Assembly: GCF_006874585.1 (NCBI RefSeq) | Contig: NZ_CP029761.1 | Coordinates: 1,251,001-1,315,000 of the forward strand | Direction of reading: 5' to 3' | DNA length: 64,000 nt | Source of the DNA: Sphingomonas sp. IC081 | Lineage (GTDB): Bacteria > Pseudomonadota > Alphaproteobacteria > Sphingomonadales > Sphingomonadaceae | Shown here: one piece after another, positions 7,774 to 20,695 of the stretch | Layout of the letters: every line of letters starts with the position of its first letter | Numbering within the stretch: the first letter of the stretch is position 1 | Position numbers and translations under genes: made by a program | The notes under the pieces: model-generated | Databases searched by the model: none | Told to the model about the DNA's origin: nothing | The model's input: the letters and a program-made list of their open reading frames with translations, nothing else

Positions 7774-9303
7774 TCAGAGGCAGGCTTCGAGATAGGCCTG
7801 ATCGAACCCGAACTGGCGAGCCTTCTCCAGCGTATAGGGACGCAGGCCCGAGGGGCGGAATTCGCCGATGATCTTGCCGTCGTCGGTCTCGTCCAGATAC
7901 TCGAACTTGAAGAGTTCCTGGGTGACGATGACGTCGCCTTCCATGCCGATCACTTCGGTGATGTTGGTGGTGCGGCGCGAACCGTCGCGCAGGCGCTTCA
8001 CCTGCACGATGATGTCCACCGACTCGGCGATCTGGCGGCTGATGGCTTCCTTGGGGATCTTGATGTCGCCCATCAGGATCATGTTCTCCATACGGCCAAG
8101 GCACTCGCGCGGGGAGTTGGCGTGGAGCGTGCACATCGAACCGTCGTGGCCGGTGTTCATGGCGGCGAGCAGGTCGAAACACTCGGCGCCGCGGATTTCG
8201 CCCAGGATGATGCGGTCAGGACGCATGCGCAGCGCGTTCTTGACGAGGTCGCCGATGGTGATCGCGCCTTGCCCTTCAAGGTTCGGCGGGCGGGTTTCCA
8301 GCGGCAGCCAGTGCGGCTGCTGCAGGCGCAGTTCGGCGGCGTCCTCGATGGTCAGCACGCGCTCGCCCGGATCGATCATCTTGGACAGGGCGTTGAGCAT
8401 CGTCGTCTTGCCCGAACCCGTACCGCCGGAGATGACGATGTTCATGCGGCAGGCACCGGCGATCTTGAGCGCGGTCGCCATCTTCTCGCTCATCGAGCCG
8501 AAGTCCTTGAGCATGTCGATGGTGATCGGCTTTTCGGAGAATTTGCGGATCGAGATCGCGGTGCCGCGCAAGCTGAGCGGCGGCACGATGACGTTGACGC
8601 GGCTGCCGTCCTTGAGGCGGGCGTCGGCCAGCGGCGTGGTCTGGTCGACGCGGCGGCCGACCTGGTTGACGATGCGCTGGGCGATCTGGAACAGGTGCTG
8701 CTCGTCGCGGAACTTGGTGGGGGCGAGCTGGAGCTTGCCCTTCTTCTCGATGTAGGTCTGGTTGGGGCCGTTGACCATGATGTCCGACACGTCGGGGTCG
8801 TTCAGCAGCTCCTCCAGCGGGCCGAAGCCGAGCAGTTCGTCGATCAGCACCTTCTCCAGCGCGAACTGTTCGCGGCGGTTGAAGGTGATCTTCAGTTCGG
8901 CCAGCACCTCGATGATGATCGGGCGGAATTCCTCGGAAAGCTCGTCCTTGGTCAGCGTGGCGGCGGCCTCGGGGTCGACGCGTTCGAGCAGGCGGGGAAG
9001 CACCTGTTCCTTGATCTTGTGGATCGAGGCTTCGAAGCCGCCCTGTTCCGACTCGCCCGAGTGCACCGCGTTGGAACGCTCGGCCAGGCGCGACATCGCG
9101 TCGTCGCGCAGGTTCTGCGGGGCGGAGGAGGGGCCGTCCATGCCCGGGACCGGCGGGAACTGGTCGCCGCCGGGAAGCGGCGAAGAGCCGGGGGCAGGGG
9201 CCTTTTCGCCGGCGCCGCTCTTCAGCGGCTTGGCCACGCCGAACGCGGGACGCGCGCCCTGGCCCATCCCTCCGATGCCGTTACGTCGCCCGAATGCCGT
9301 CAT
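7774..9303 (-). CDS. cpaF: Type II/IV secretion ATPase CpaF (TadA), Flp/Tad pilus assembly
   Basis: This 509-residue GspE-family ATPase has a proline/glycine-rich N-terminal tail (about residues 1-65), an N-terminal domain, and a RecA-like core with Walker A GGTGSGKT at 293-300 and the downstream LxLRxxPDRIxxGEIRG (Walker B) region. CpaF powers assembly of Flp/Tad pili at the inner membrane. The rest of the cpa/tad locus (cpaB, C, E, tadB, C) is not adjacent on this side; the next upstream gene is a membrane glycosyltransferase. It converges with the HTH gene at 7262. Confidence 0.93.
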   Translation of the reverse strand: MTAFGRRNGIGGMGQGARPAFGVAKPLKSGAGEKAPAPGSSPLPGGDQFPPVPGMDGPSSAPQNLRDDAMSRLAERSNAVHSGESEQGGFEASIHKIKEQVLPRLLERVDPEAAATLTKDELSEEFRPIIIEVLAELKITFNRREQFALEKVLIDELLGFGPLEELLNDPDVSDIMVNGPNQTYIEKKGKLQLAPTKFRDEQHLFQIAQRIVNQVGRRVDQTTPLADARLKDGSRVNVIVPPLSLRGTAISIRKFSEKPITIDMLKDFGSMSEKMATALKIAGACRMNIVISGGTGSGKTTMLNALSKMIDPGERVLTIEDAAELRLQQPHWLPLETRPPNLEGQGAITIGDLVKNALRMRPDRIILGEIRGAECFDLLAAMNTGHDGSMCTLHANSPRECLGRMENMILMGDIKIPKEAISRQIAESVDIIVQVKRLRDGSRRTTNITEVIGMEGDVIVTQELFKFEYLDETDDGKIIGEFRPSGLRPYTLEKARQFGFDQAYLEACL

Positions 9304-9433
9304 GTCTCACTAAACCTTTCCAGCGCCACGATTGCCCGGGTTTCCCCGGGAACCTGTGCGAATATGCAGAGGATTAAGGTTGAAACTTTGATAACTTCCT
9401 AATGCCGCACCGGCTCGCGCCGGGATTTTGGGG

Positions 9434-10969
9434 CTATCGTCCGCAGCCGCTGAACACGGTCTGCACTTGCGGGCCGTTGTGATCGTAGATGGTGAACTTG
9501 CGCTGGCGCTTGCAGGCGCGGACATAACGCTCGACCTGCCGGACGTTCGTCATGTTGAGCGGCGCGGCCTGGATCGGGAACTGCGAGATCACGGTGGAGG
9601 GGCGGCCGGCAAGCACCTGGCGCAAGGCTGCAACCTCGTCGATGCCGGTCCATTCGCGGCCCTCGTACATGTGCGGGGCAAAAGCGAGCACGCTGGGCGG
9701 ACGGGTGCCGACCACGGCGTAGAGGAAGTTCGGATTGCCCCAGACGAAGATGTCGCGCCGTGGGGTCTGCTCAAGGATGTAGTCCACCATCTCGCGCGCT
9801 GCCGAGCGGGCCTGCCAGCGGTCCTTGAGGTGGAAGGTGCCGGAGAGCGCAAGGCTCACGCCGACCAGGGCGGCGATGCCGAGCCAGGGGCTGCGGCGAT
9901 GGATGAAGTAGCCCGCGCAAAGGATGGCGAAAGGCGCCAGGGTCGACTGGGCGTAATGGACGTAGATGTTGGGGAAGGTGGCAAGCCCGAACAGCGCGGC
10001 GGCGAGCCAGAGGCAGACGAACGCCAGAACCTCGCGTCGCTGCGGTTCGCCGCAGGTTCGCGCCTCGGTGACGAAGCGGTGCAGGCCGATGCCGCCAAAG
10101 ACCAGCGGGATGCCAAGCATGCCGATCATGACCAGTTGGCCCTTGAAGCGGATGCCGGGGTCGGCATAGCCGCGCGCCAGATTGGATTCGACAAGCGCGG
10201 TCCACATCTCGGGGAAATGACCGCGGGCAAAATAGAACAGCCCGGTCAGCAGCATGGGCAGCGCTCCTGCAAGCGCAAGCGGAGCGGCCTTCCAGAGCAC
10301 GGAGAGCGGTTTGCAGCCGCCGCGAAGAAGCATGACGATGACAAACAGGCCGAAGCAGGCGCCTTCGATCGCGGTGGACTGCTTGTAGGCGATCGCGATC
10401 CCGGCGCAGGCAAAGGCGGCAACGACGGCGCGGTCGATGTGGCCCCGGCTCAGGCGATCGAGGCGCGAGACGATCAGCGCCGCTGCCGCGATCAGCCAGG
10501 TGTTGAAGAACACGCCGGCCTCGGCGTTGTCACCCTCGAAGCGATTGAGCAGGGCGATGTAGACGACGCCGGACAGCAGCGCCCACTGTGCGGGGGCGAG
10601 CCGTCTGGCAATGCGATTGACGCCGTAACCGCCCATCGCGGCAACCAGGGTGGCGACAAGCTGATAGGCGATCGCCGAGCGCGAGATCAGCCCGATCAGC
10701 GAAAAGGTCAGATAGAGGGCAGGGCCCTTGCGGTCCCAGATGTCGACATAGAGCAAGTCGCCGTCGAGCAGGCGGTGGCCTACGAGGGCGTAGTACTGGT
10801 CGTCGATGGCGTAGTTCCATTCGCCGTAAGCGGGAAACCGGAACGCCACGGCCAGTGCCAGGATGACAAGAAACTGCGCGGTGCGGCTTGCGCACAGACG
10901 CGACACAAGGGATCGTGCAGGGATAGTGGTCGATCGCGGGAAGTGCGACGTCAGCGGCATGCTTGTCAT
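9434..10969 (-). CDS. Polytopic membrane glycosyltransferase-like protein (GT39/ArnT clan)
   Basis: This is a 511-residue protein with ten or more hydrophobic segments. Between the first two is a large external loop with paired acidic residues (NYAIDDQYYALVGHRLLDGD), as in polyprenyl-phosphate-sugar-dependent GT-C transferases such as ArnT/PMT. WDRKGPAL follows in that loop. The C-terminal 140 residues form a soluble domain. It probably transfers a lipid-linked sugar onto an envelope glycan or protein on the periplasmic face; acceptor and donor are unknown. ATG 10969 is the start; a small 6-bp hairpin lies upstream at 10976-10991. Confidence 0.7.
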   Translation of the reverse strand: MTSMPLTSHFPRSTTIPARSLVSRLCASRTAQFLVILALAVAFRFPAYGEWNYAIDDQYYALVGHRLLDGDLLYVDIWDRKGPALYLTFSLIGLISRSAIAYQLVATLVAAMGGYGVNRIARRLAPAQWALLSGVVYIALLNRFEGDNAEAGVFFNTWLIAAAALIVSRLDRLSRGHIDRAVVAAFACAGIAIAYKQSTAIEGACFGLFVIVMLLRGGCKPLSVLWKAAPLALAGALPMLLTGLFYFARGHFPEMWTALVESNLARGYADPGIRFKGQLVMIGMLGIPLVFGGIGLHRFVTEARTCGEPQRREVLAFVCLWLAAALFGLATFPNIYVHYAQSTLAPFAILCAGYFIHRRSPWLGIAALVGVSLALSGTFHLKDRWQARSAAREMVDYILEQTPRRDIFVWGNPNFLYAVVGTRPPSVLAFAPHMYEGREWTGIDEVAALRQVLAGRPSTVISQFPIQAAPLNMTNVRQVERYVRACKRQRKFTIYDHNGPQVQTVFSGCGR

Positions 10970-11030
10970 GAGGATCTCGCAGATTTGCGAGTATTCCTAG
11001 GCATGCAGTGGTTACCAAAGCGATAAATGC

Positions 11031-11068
11031 AAAAAGGGGCGCCGCGGTTGCCCGGCGACGCCCCCTTT
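11031..11068 (-). terminator. Intrinsic terminator of the F1-ATPase operon
   Basis: Read on the minus strand, a G/C-rich stem (GGGGCG...CGCCCC, extended inward by further pairs with one wobble) is followed by TTTTT at 11035-11031. It lies 25 nt after the atpC stop and is correctly oriented to end the atpHAGDC transcript. Confidence 0.85.
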
Positions 11069-11093
11069 CAAAGCCATGCGGCCTGCTGCGAGA

Positions 11094-11351
11094 TCAGCCT
11101 TCGACGTGCTCGGCCAGCAAGGTCAGGCCCTTTTCGCCCACTTCGGCGAAACCGCCGGTGATGCGGATCTCTTCCGGCATGCCGCTCTCGGTCTTGTAGA
11201 CCTTGATGGCGCCGTCAGCGACGGTCGACATGAAGGGCGCGTGGCCCTCCAGCACGCCGAACTCGCCTTCGGTGCCGGGGACGACCACCATGTGGACGCT
11301 TTCCGAGCGGACGAGCTTCGCCGGCGTGACGAGTTCGAAGAGCAGAGCCAT
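11094..11351 (-). CDS. atpC: ATP synthase F1 epsilon subunit (short form)
   Basis: This 85-residue protein matches the N-terminal beta-sandwich of the epsilon subunit ([22 protein letters not shown]). It lacks the C-terminal two-helix domain that inhibits ATP hydrolysis in E. coli, where the subunit is about 139 residues. The stop is clean and the operon terminator follows directly, so this is a genuine short form and not a truncated read. It is the last gene of the F1 operon, 6 nt after atpD. The short form implies a different way of preventing wasteful ATP hydrolysis, possibly the alphaproteobacterial zeta inhibitor. Confidence 0.95.
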   Translation of the reverse strand: MALLFELVTPAKLVRSESVHMVVVPGTEGEFGVLEGHAPFMSTVADGAIKVYKTESGMPEEIRITGGFAEVGEKGLTLLAEHVEG

Positions 11352-11357
11352 GATCGC

Positions 11358-12839
<1,482 letters not shown>

Positions 12840-13712
12840 TTAGAGCGCTTCCGCGCCCGCGATAATTTCGATGAGTTCGGTGGTGATCGCGGCCTGGCGG
12901 CTGCGGTTGTACTGGATCGTCAGCTTCTGGATCAGGTCGCCGGCGTTGCGCGTGGCGTTGTCCATCGCGGTCATCGACGCGCCCTGTTCGGAAGCGGCGT
13001 TCTCCAGCAGTGCACCGAAGATCTGCGTACGCAGGTAGCGCGGCAGCAGCGCGGCGAGGATTTCTTCCTCTTCCGGCTCGTATTCGGTCACGGCATCGCC
13101 GGACACGACCGCCTTGGGGGCGGGAACCGGGATGATCTGCTGGTCGGTCGGCTCCTGCAGAAGTGCCGAACGGAACTTCGAATAGAACAGGTGCGCGACG
13201 TCGAACTTGCCGGCCTCATACATGGCCACCAGTTCGTCGGCGATGCGCTCGGCTTCGTTGAAGCCGGGGTCACGCACGTCGGTGGTGTCGAACATGTGCG
13301 CGATCTGCTTGGGGAATTCGCGGCGCAGCGCGGCGCGACCCTTGCGGCCGACGAGGTAGAACAGGACGGTCTTGCCCTGTGCTTCCAGCTCACGCGCCTT
13401 GACGCGAGCGGCCTTGACGATGTTCGAGTTGAACGCGCCGCACAGACCCTTGTCCGAGTTGGCGACGACGAGCAGATGCACCTTGTCGCTACCGGTGCCG
13501 GCGAGCAGCTTGGGGCTGTTCTCGCTGACCGTGATCTTGCTGGCGAGCGAGCCCATCACCTCGGCGAGACGCGCAGCGTAGGGACGCGCGGACTCCGCGG
13601 CGGCCTGCGCCTTGCGCAGCTTGGCCGCGGCGACCATCTGCTTGGCCTTGGTGATCTTCTGGGTCGACTTGACCGAGTTGATGCGGCCTTTGAGTTCCTT
13701 GAGCGAAGCCAC
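12840..13712 (-). CDS. atpG: ATP synthase F1 gamma subunit
   Basis: This is the central rotor shaft of F1. The N-terminus [20 protein letters not shown] and C-terminal [20 protein letters not shown] are the conserved coiled-coil ends. I start it at GTG 13712, with GGAGAG 6 nt upstream, giving 290 residues, a normal family length. The longer reading to 13754 would add 14 residues ([14 protein letters not shown]) that have no counterpart in the family. It lies 66 nt after atpA. Confidence 0.96.
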   Translation of the reverse strand: MASLKELKGRINSVKSTQKITKAKQMVAAAKLRKAQAAAESARPYAARLAEVMGSLASKITVSENSPKLLAGTGSDKVHLLVVANSDKGLCGAFNSNIVKAARVKARELEAQGKTVLFYLVGRKGRAALRREFPKQIAHMFDTTDVRDPGFNEAERIADELVAMYEAGKFDVAHLFYSKFRSALLQEPTDQQIIPVPAPKAVVSGDAVTEYEPEEEEILAALLPRYLRTQIFGALLENAASEQGASMTAMDNATRNAGDLIQKLTIQYNRSRQAAITTELIEIIAGAEAL

Positions 13713-13778
13713 TCGTTTCTCTCCGTTTTCCGCTCCGGCCGCCTTTACGGGCAACCGGAACGGAGGATCAGGTCAATC

Positions 13779-15876
<2,098 letters not shown>

Positions 15877-15957
15877 GCGTGTCCTATCCTTACATCGGGT
15901 GGGCTGAGGCACTTGGGTACACGAATATAACGTGCCCCCCGGCCCGCAGACGGGGCG

Positions 15958-15986
15958 CGCATAGCGACGATAGTGTTACTATGCAA
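15958..15986 (-). promoter_or_regulatory. Candidate sigma-70-type promoter of the atp operon
   Basis: On the minus strand TTGCAT (15986-15981) is separated by exactly 17 nt from TATGCG (15963-15958), about 80 nt upstream of the atpH start. It matches the housekeeping consensus reasonably well, but this is prediction by eye. A second AT-rich hexamer (TTATAT) lies nearer the gene without a good -35. Confidence 0.4.
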
Positions 15987-16103
15987 GGTGCGGGTGGCCA
16001 CCTGGGGACAATGCCCAAAAAAGCGGTTTGAAAGCAAGGTGCGGGAAGCGGGGGCGGCGTGGGTGCTGCAGAACTTCGGGTGAAGCGTGGCAGGAGTGTG
16101 GCA

Positions 16104-16583
16104 GTGTCTTTTCGAATCGTTGGCCTGGAGGCAGGTGATTTCGCCCCCTATTTCTTCATGAGTGACGCGGAACTGAGACGTTCCGGCGCACGAATGGTCG
16201 TCGCCGATGCGCATCCCGGCTTTCCGTGCCGCGCCAGCCTTGAAGACGCGCGGCAAGGTGAGCGGGTTCTGCTGATCAATTTCACGAGCCACGATGTGGC
16301 GAATCCCTATCGAACCGCACATGCGATATATGTTCGCGAGGGGGTGTCGGCACCCGAGCCGTGGATCGATCGGCTGCCGCCGGTGTTCGCCGGCCGGACG
16401 ATGTCCCTGCGCGGATTTGATGATGAGGGCATGATGGTGCGGGCGCTGCTGGCCGGGTCGGGAGAGGTGGAGGCGGGAATCGCTGCGCTCTTTGCCGAAC
16501 CGCGTGTGGCCTGCATTCATGCTCACAACGCCGCCTATGGCTGTTTCGCGGCCCGGATCGAACGAGAGGGAGATGGCCTGTGA
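16104..16583 (+). CDS. DUF1203 family protein
   Basis: This 159-residue protein of the DUF1203 family is recognised by the HPGFPCRASLEDARQGERVLLI block near residues 37-58, then PYRTAHAIYVRE and the C-terminal histidine-containing HNAAYGC. The function is uncharacterised. GTG 16104 (VSFRIVGL) is chosen because CAGGAG ends 7 nt upstream; an earlier in-frame GTG lies at 16059. The stop overlaps the start of ada as GTGA, so the two are translationally coupled and DUF1203 may belong to the alkylation response here. Confidence 0.85.
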   Translation: MSFRIVGLEAGDFAPYFFMSDAELRRSGARMVVADAHPGFPCRASLEDARQGERVLLINFTSHDVANPYRTAHAIYVREGVSAPEPWIDRLPPVFAGRTMSLRGFDDEGMMVRALLAGSGEVEAGIAALFAEPRVACIHAHNAAYGCFAARIEREGDGL

Positions 16584-17647
16584 CCCCGACGACCGCCCAA
16601 GCCGATCACGCTCCCGTCGATGAGGAGCGGGCCTGGCAGGCCGTAATGGCGCGGGACAAGTCCTTCGACGGGCGTTTCGTTACCGGGGTTCTCTCCACCG
16701 GCATTTACTGCCGCCCGTCCTGTTCGGCGCGCCATCCCAAGCGGGAGAACGTGCGCTTCTTTGAGGAGGCCGGTGAGGCAGAACTCGCCGGGCTGCGGGC
16801 CTGCCTGCGATGCAGGCCCAATGAAGTTTCCCGCGACGATGAGGCGGTGAATCGCGCGCTGAAGATACTGGACGCGGTGGACGGCGTCGCGCCGGGGCTT
16901 TCCGAACTGGCGGATGCGGTCGGTTATAGCCCCACGCATTTCCAGCGTGTGTTCAAGCGGGCGGTGGGGCTTTCGCCCGCCGCATATGCCCGTGCGCGGC
17001 GCTTCGATCGCGCGGGTGAGGCGCTGAGCAATGGTGCCAGCGTGACCGAGGCGATCTACGAAGCCGGTTTTGGTGCCGCGTCCCGGTTTTACGAGGGGAG
17101 CGACGGGCGGATGGGCATGGTGCCTTCGGCTTGGCGTGGCGGCGGAGCCGGGGTGGTGATCCACTGGTCTGTGGTGCCGACCACGCTGGGGGCGATGCTG
17201 GTTGCCGCCACCGCCAAGGGCGTTTGCCGGTTGTCGTTCGGTGAGGGACGCGAGGAATTGGCCGAGCGCTTCCCCAAGGCCGACCTGGTCGAAGGCGGCG
17301 AGGACTTCGCGCGGATCGCAAGGGATGTCGTTGCGGCCGTCGAGCAGCCGGGGCAATCGCGCGCGATCCCGCTCGACGTGCAGGGCACCGCGTTCCAGCA
17401 GGCGGTCTGGCACGAGTTGCAGCGCATTCCTCCCGGGGAGACGCGGACTTACGCGCAGATTGCCGCTGCCGTCGGCAGGCCCGGCGCGGTTCGGGCTGCG
17501 GGGTCGGCCAATGGCGCCAACAACGTGGCCGTGCTGATCCCTTGCCACCGCGTGATCCGCTCCGACGGATCGATCGGCGGTTATGCCTATGGCGAGGCGA
17601 TCAAGCGCGAACTGCTGCGTCGTGAGAAGGCTCAGACGAAGCTGTAG
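16580..17647 (+). CDS. ada: Bifunctional DNA repair protein/transcriptional regulator Ada
   Basis: The N-terminal Ada domain carries four zinc cysteines C44, C48, C75 and C78; the methylphosphotriester acceptor is one of these. An AraC-type HTH covers about residues 90-180, and a C-terminal O6-methylguanine-DNA methyltransferase has the PCHRV active site (C322). All three modules are intact, so the protein should sense methylphosphotriesters, activate its regulon and repair O6-meG. GTG start, overlapping the DUF1203 stop by 4 nt. Its 3' end overlaps the convergent priA by 16 bp (17632-17647). Confidence 0.95.
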   Translation: MTPTTAQADHAPVDEERAWQAVMARDKSFDGRFVTGVLSTGIYCRPSCSARHPKRENVRFFEEAGEAELAGLRACLRCRPNEVSRDDEAVNRALKILDAVDGVAPGLSELADAVGYSPTHFQRVFKRAVGLSPAAYARARRFDRAGEALSNGASVTEAIYEAGFGAASRFYEGSDGRMGMVPSAWRGGGAGVVIHWSVVPTTLGAMLVAATAKGVCRLSFGEGREELAERFPKADLVEGGEDFARIARDVVAAVEQPGQSRAIPLDVQGTAFQQAVWHELQRIPPGETRTYAQIAAAVGRPGAVRAAGSANGANNVAVLIPCHRVIRSDGSIGGYAYGEAIKRELLRREKAQTKL

Positions 17648-19797
17648 GGGTCGACGTCGATGTGCACGCGCACGCCGCGCGGGAACTGGAGCGGCTCCAG
17701 CCATTCGCGCAGCACCCGCTGCAGTTCGGCTGAGCGCTTTGCGTTGATCAACAAGCGAAAACGGTGGCGCCCGCGCAGCAGCGACAGCGGCGCGGGGGCA
17801 GGGCCCAGCACCAGCATGTCGGGCAGGTTGGGTGCGGTGCCGCCGATGGTGCGGGCGGCGGCCTTGGCCTCGGCCTGATCCTCGGAAGAGACGATGATCG
17901 CGGCCCAGCGCCCGAACGGCGGGGCATTGGCATCGCGCCGCGCCTCGATTTCGGCGGCGTAGAAGGCATCGCGGTCTCCGGCCGCCAGCGCCGCGATGAC
18001 CGAGGCTTCCGGATGGCGCGTCTGGATCAGCACTTCGCCGGGCTTTTCGCCGCGCCCGGCGCGCCCGGCGACCTGGGCGACTTGCTGATAGGTGCGTTCC
18101 GCCGCGCGCAAGTCTCCGCCTTCAAGGCCGAGATCGGCATCGACCACGCCCACCAGTGTCAGTTCGGGGAAGTGGTATCCCTTGGTGACCAGCTGGGTGC
18201 CGACGATCACGTCGATCGCCTTGTTTTCCGCCTTGGCGACGAATTCGTTCATGGCTTCGGCGGTGTTCATGGTGTCCGAAGTCACCAGCGCCACGCGCGC
18301 TTCGGGCAAGATTTCCGCGACTTCGTCGGCAATGCGCTCGACGCCGGGGCCGCAGGCGACCAGGCAGTCGCCGGTGCCGCATTCGGGGCAGGCCTCGGGC
18401 ACCGGCACTTCGTGGCCGCAGTGATGGCAGGCCAGGCGCTGGGAGAAGCGGTGCTCCACCAGCCAGGCCGTGCAGTTCGGGCATTGGAAGCGGTAGCCGC
18501 AGTGGCGGCACAGCGTCAGCGGCGCATAGCCGCGGCGGTTGAGGAACAGCAGCGATTGCTCGCCGCGTTCGAGGCGCGCCTTCATTTCCTCGACTAGCCG
18601 GGGGGCGAGCCATTTGCCGCGTTCCGGCGCTTCCTTGCGCAAGTCGACGATCTGGATGTCGGGCAATTGCGCGCCGCCGAAGCGGGCGGGGAGGTCGATC
18701 TTTCTGTAGACCCCGGCCTCGGCCAGTTGCATCGTCTCCAGCGCCGGCGTGGCGCTGGCGAGGATGACCGGAAAAGCCTCGAATTTGGCGCGCATGACCG
18801 CCACGTCGCGGGCGTTGTAGCGCACGCCGTCGTCCTGCTTGAACGAGATTTCGTGGGCTTCATCGACGATGATCAGGCCGAGATGGGCGTAAGGCAGAAA
18901 CAGGGCAGAACGTGCCCCTACGACGACCTGAGCGTCCCCTAGAACGATGGAGCGCCACGCGCGGCGGCGTTCGCTGGACTTGAGCGAGGAGTGCCAGAGG
19001 ATCGGCGATACCCCGAAGCGATGTTCGAAGCGGCGAAGGAAGTTCTCGGTGAGCGCGATCTCCGGCAGCAGCACCAGCACCTGCCGATTCAGGCGCAGCG
19101 CTTCGGCCACGGCCTCGAAGTAGGTTTCGGTCTTGCCCGAGCCGGTGACCCCGTCGAGCAGGAACGGCGCGAACCTGGGGGTGCGGACGGCCTCCACGAA
19201 AACATCCGCGGCGGCCTGCTGTCCCTCCGACAGTTCCGGGACCGCGAATTCCGGGTTGGCGCGCGGATAGGGGCGGTCGAGGTCGACGGTGACCGGCTCC
19301 AGCAGTCCCGCGCCGACCATGCCGCGCAGCACGCCGTCGGAAACCGAGGCCAGCTCCGCCAGTTCCTTGATCGAGGCCTGCTCGCCCTGCAGCGCATCCA
19401 GCGCTGCGGCGCGCTGCGGGGTGAGGCGGGCCGGTTCCATGTCGGTCAGCCTGTACTCGGTGGTGGTCCCGCCGCCGCGCAGCGCCGCCATCGACCCCAG
19501 TGCCATGCGGGCCACCGAGGCCAGCGGGGCGCAGTAATAGTCCGCCGTCCACTCGATCAGCCGCCGGAGCCGCTCGGGGATGGGCGGGACCGGCAGGACT
19601 TCCAGAATCGGACGCAATTTGCTTTCGGGCACTTCTTGCGCGCTCAGGCGTTCCGCCTCCCAGACGATCCCCAGAACCTGACGGGGGCCGAGCGGCGCGA
19701 TCACCACGGATCCGTGTTCGACGGGCCTGCCTTCGGGCACGCGGTAGTCGAGCACGCCCAGCGCGGCATTGAAGACAAGGATTCGAATGCGTTTCAT
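17632..19797 (-). CDS. priA: Primosomal protein N' (replication restart helicase PriA)
   Basis: This is a 721-residue superfamily 2 helicase with Walker A GVTGSGKT at 216-223, a DEAH box near residue 310, and the zinc-binding cluster CRHCGYRFQCPNC...CHHCGH...CPECG in the middle of the helicase core. It restarts stalled forks by loading DnaB. ATG 19797 (MKRIRILVFN) gives the normal family length; the reading frame stays open upstream but that extension overlaps the divergent gene. It terminates inside the ada coding region. Confidence 0.96.
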   Translation of the reverse strand: MKRIRILVFNAALGVLDYRVPEGRPVEHGSVVIAPLGPRQVLGIVWEAERLSAQEVPESKLRPILEVLPVPPIPERLRRLIEWTADYYCAPLASVARMALGSMAALRGGGTTTEYRLTDMEPARLTPQRAAALDALQGEQASIKELAELASVSDGVLRGMVGAGLLEPVTVDLDRPYPRANPEFAVPELSEGQQAAADVFVEAVRTPRFAPFLLDGVTGSGKTETYFEAVAEALRLNRQVLVLLPEIALTENFLRRFEHRFGVSPILWHSSLKSSERRRAWRSIVLGDAQVVVGARSALFLPYAHLGLIIVDEAHEISFKQDDGVRYNARDVAVMRAKFEAFPVILASATPALETMQLAEAGVYRKIDLPARFGGAQLPDIQIVDLRKEAPERGKWLAPRLVEEMKARLERGEQSLLFLNRRGYAPLTLCRHCGYRFQCPNCTAWLVEHRFSQRLACHHCGHEVPVPEACPECGTGDCLVACGPGVERIADEVAEILPEARVALVTSDTMNTAEAMNEFVAKAENKAIDVIVGTQLVTKGYHFPELTLVGVVDADLGLEGGDLRAAERTYQQVAQVAGRAGRGEKPGEVLIQTRHPEASVIAALAAGDRDAFYAAEIEARRDANAPPFGRWAAIIVSSEDQAEAKAAARTIGGTAPNLPDMLVLGPAPAPLSLLRGRHRFRLLINAKRSAELQRVLREWLEPLQFPRGVRVHIDVDPYSFV

Positions 19798-19905
19798 CTG
19801 AAATGCATATAGGCATCGGAGTAAGGTCGCGTGAAGGACATGATGATGGTGAATTGGGGATCGCCGGACCTGGCGGACGGACATGAAGGTGCAGGGCAGG
19901 GGTAC

Positions 19906-20580
19906 ATGATCGAGCGCCGTGCCCTGCTGGGCGGCTTTGCGCTGTTGGGGGCCTTTGCCGTTTCCGGCTGCGCCACGACGGGCCTGCGCCGAGCTTTCAC
20001 CAGCGATGCCGAGCCGGTGCGCCGCCTGATGCGGCTGTCGTCCGAGCGTGCCTTCACCTGGCTGGTCCAGCCGGACGGGTTCTGGACCAGCCCGGTTGCG
20101 CGCATTGCGCTGCCGGTGCTGTTCACCCGCACCGGTGCGACCCGCTCGCGCAAGTTGCGCTCTGCCGATTTCAGGATGAAGCTGCAGCACCAGCTCAACA
20201 CCATCGCCGGCAAGAGCGCGGCGGTGGCCGCCCCGCTGGTGGCGCAGGCGGCCCGGCAGGTTCCGATTCCCGACCCTGCCGAGGTGCTCGGCGGCGGCCG
20301 TACCGCGGCAACCACGTTGCTGCGCAAGGCGATGGGCCCGGCGCTGGTCAATGCCATGCTCCCGGAGATGGAACGGGCGATGCAGCAGGCCGGTGATCCC
20401 ACGCTGGGTGAGGCGATTGCCGCGCTGAAGGGGGTGACGATCACCGATGCCGCCCATGCCCTGGCGCTCGAGGCGGACAATGCCATCTGGTACGAGATCG
20501 GCTCGGCCGAGGCGGCCATCCGGCAGGATCCGGCACAGACGGGCGACAGCCTGCTGATCGCCACCTTCAAGGCGGCCTGA
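19906..20580 (+). CDS. DUF4197-like lipoprotein
   Basis: From ATG 19906 the 224-residue protein begins MIERRALLGGFALLGAFAVSGC; VSGC is a lipobox, so it is a predicted lipoprotein. The body contains RAFTWLVQPDGFWTSP and a helical region ending GVTITDAAHALAL, which resembles DUF4197. The function is unknown. GGGCAGGGG upstream gives a good ribosome-binding site; the upstream in-frame codons from 19831 are less likely because they would mask the signal sequence. It is divergent from priA. Confidence 0.75.
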   Translation: MIERRALLGGFALLGAFAVSGCATTGLRRAFTSDAEPVRRLMRLSSERAFTWLVQPDGFWTSPVARIALPVLFTRTGATRSRKLRSADFRMKLQHQLNTIAGKSAAVAAPLVAQAARQVPIPDPAEVLGGGRTAATTLLRKAMGPALVNAMLPEMERAMQQAGDPTLGEAIAALKGVTITDAAHALALEADNAIWYEIGSAEAAIRQDPAQTGDSLLIATFKAA

Positions 20581-20642
20581 TCGTTCGGCCGTTCGGCGGG
20601 GTATCCAGCACGGCGCTCTGTGCCTATAGGGGGCGCCAGAAT

Positions 20643-20671
20643 CGCCCCTCGGGCCGTGGGCCTGAGGGGCG
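20643..20671. promoter_or_regulatory. 13-bp hairpin 25 nt upstream of the transaldolase start
   Basis: Arms 20643-20655 and 20659-20671 (CGCCCCTC..GAGGGGCG extended by GGCC/GGCC with one wobble) enclose a GTG loop. It lies between the DUF4197 stop and the transaldolase start. No T-tract follows, so it may be the 3' hairpin of the upstream mRNA or a structure in the transaldolase 5'UTR. Confidence 0.5.
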
Positions 20672-20695
20672 TGATGCCATTACAGGAACCCCGCC

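Noticed and set aside
7759..9402. 547-codon open frame on the plus strand opposite cpaF
   Set aside because: It is the antisense shadow of cpaF caused by high GC at third positions; no family features, and the minus-strand protein is a textbook CpaF.
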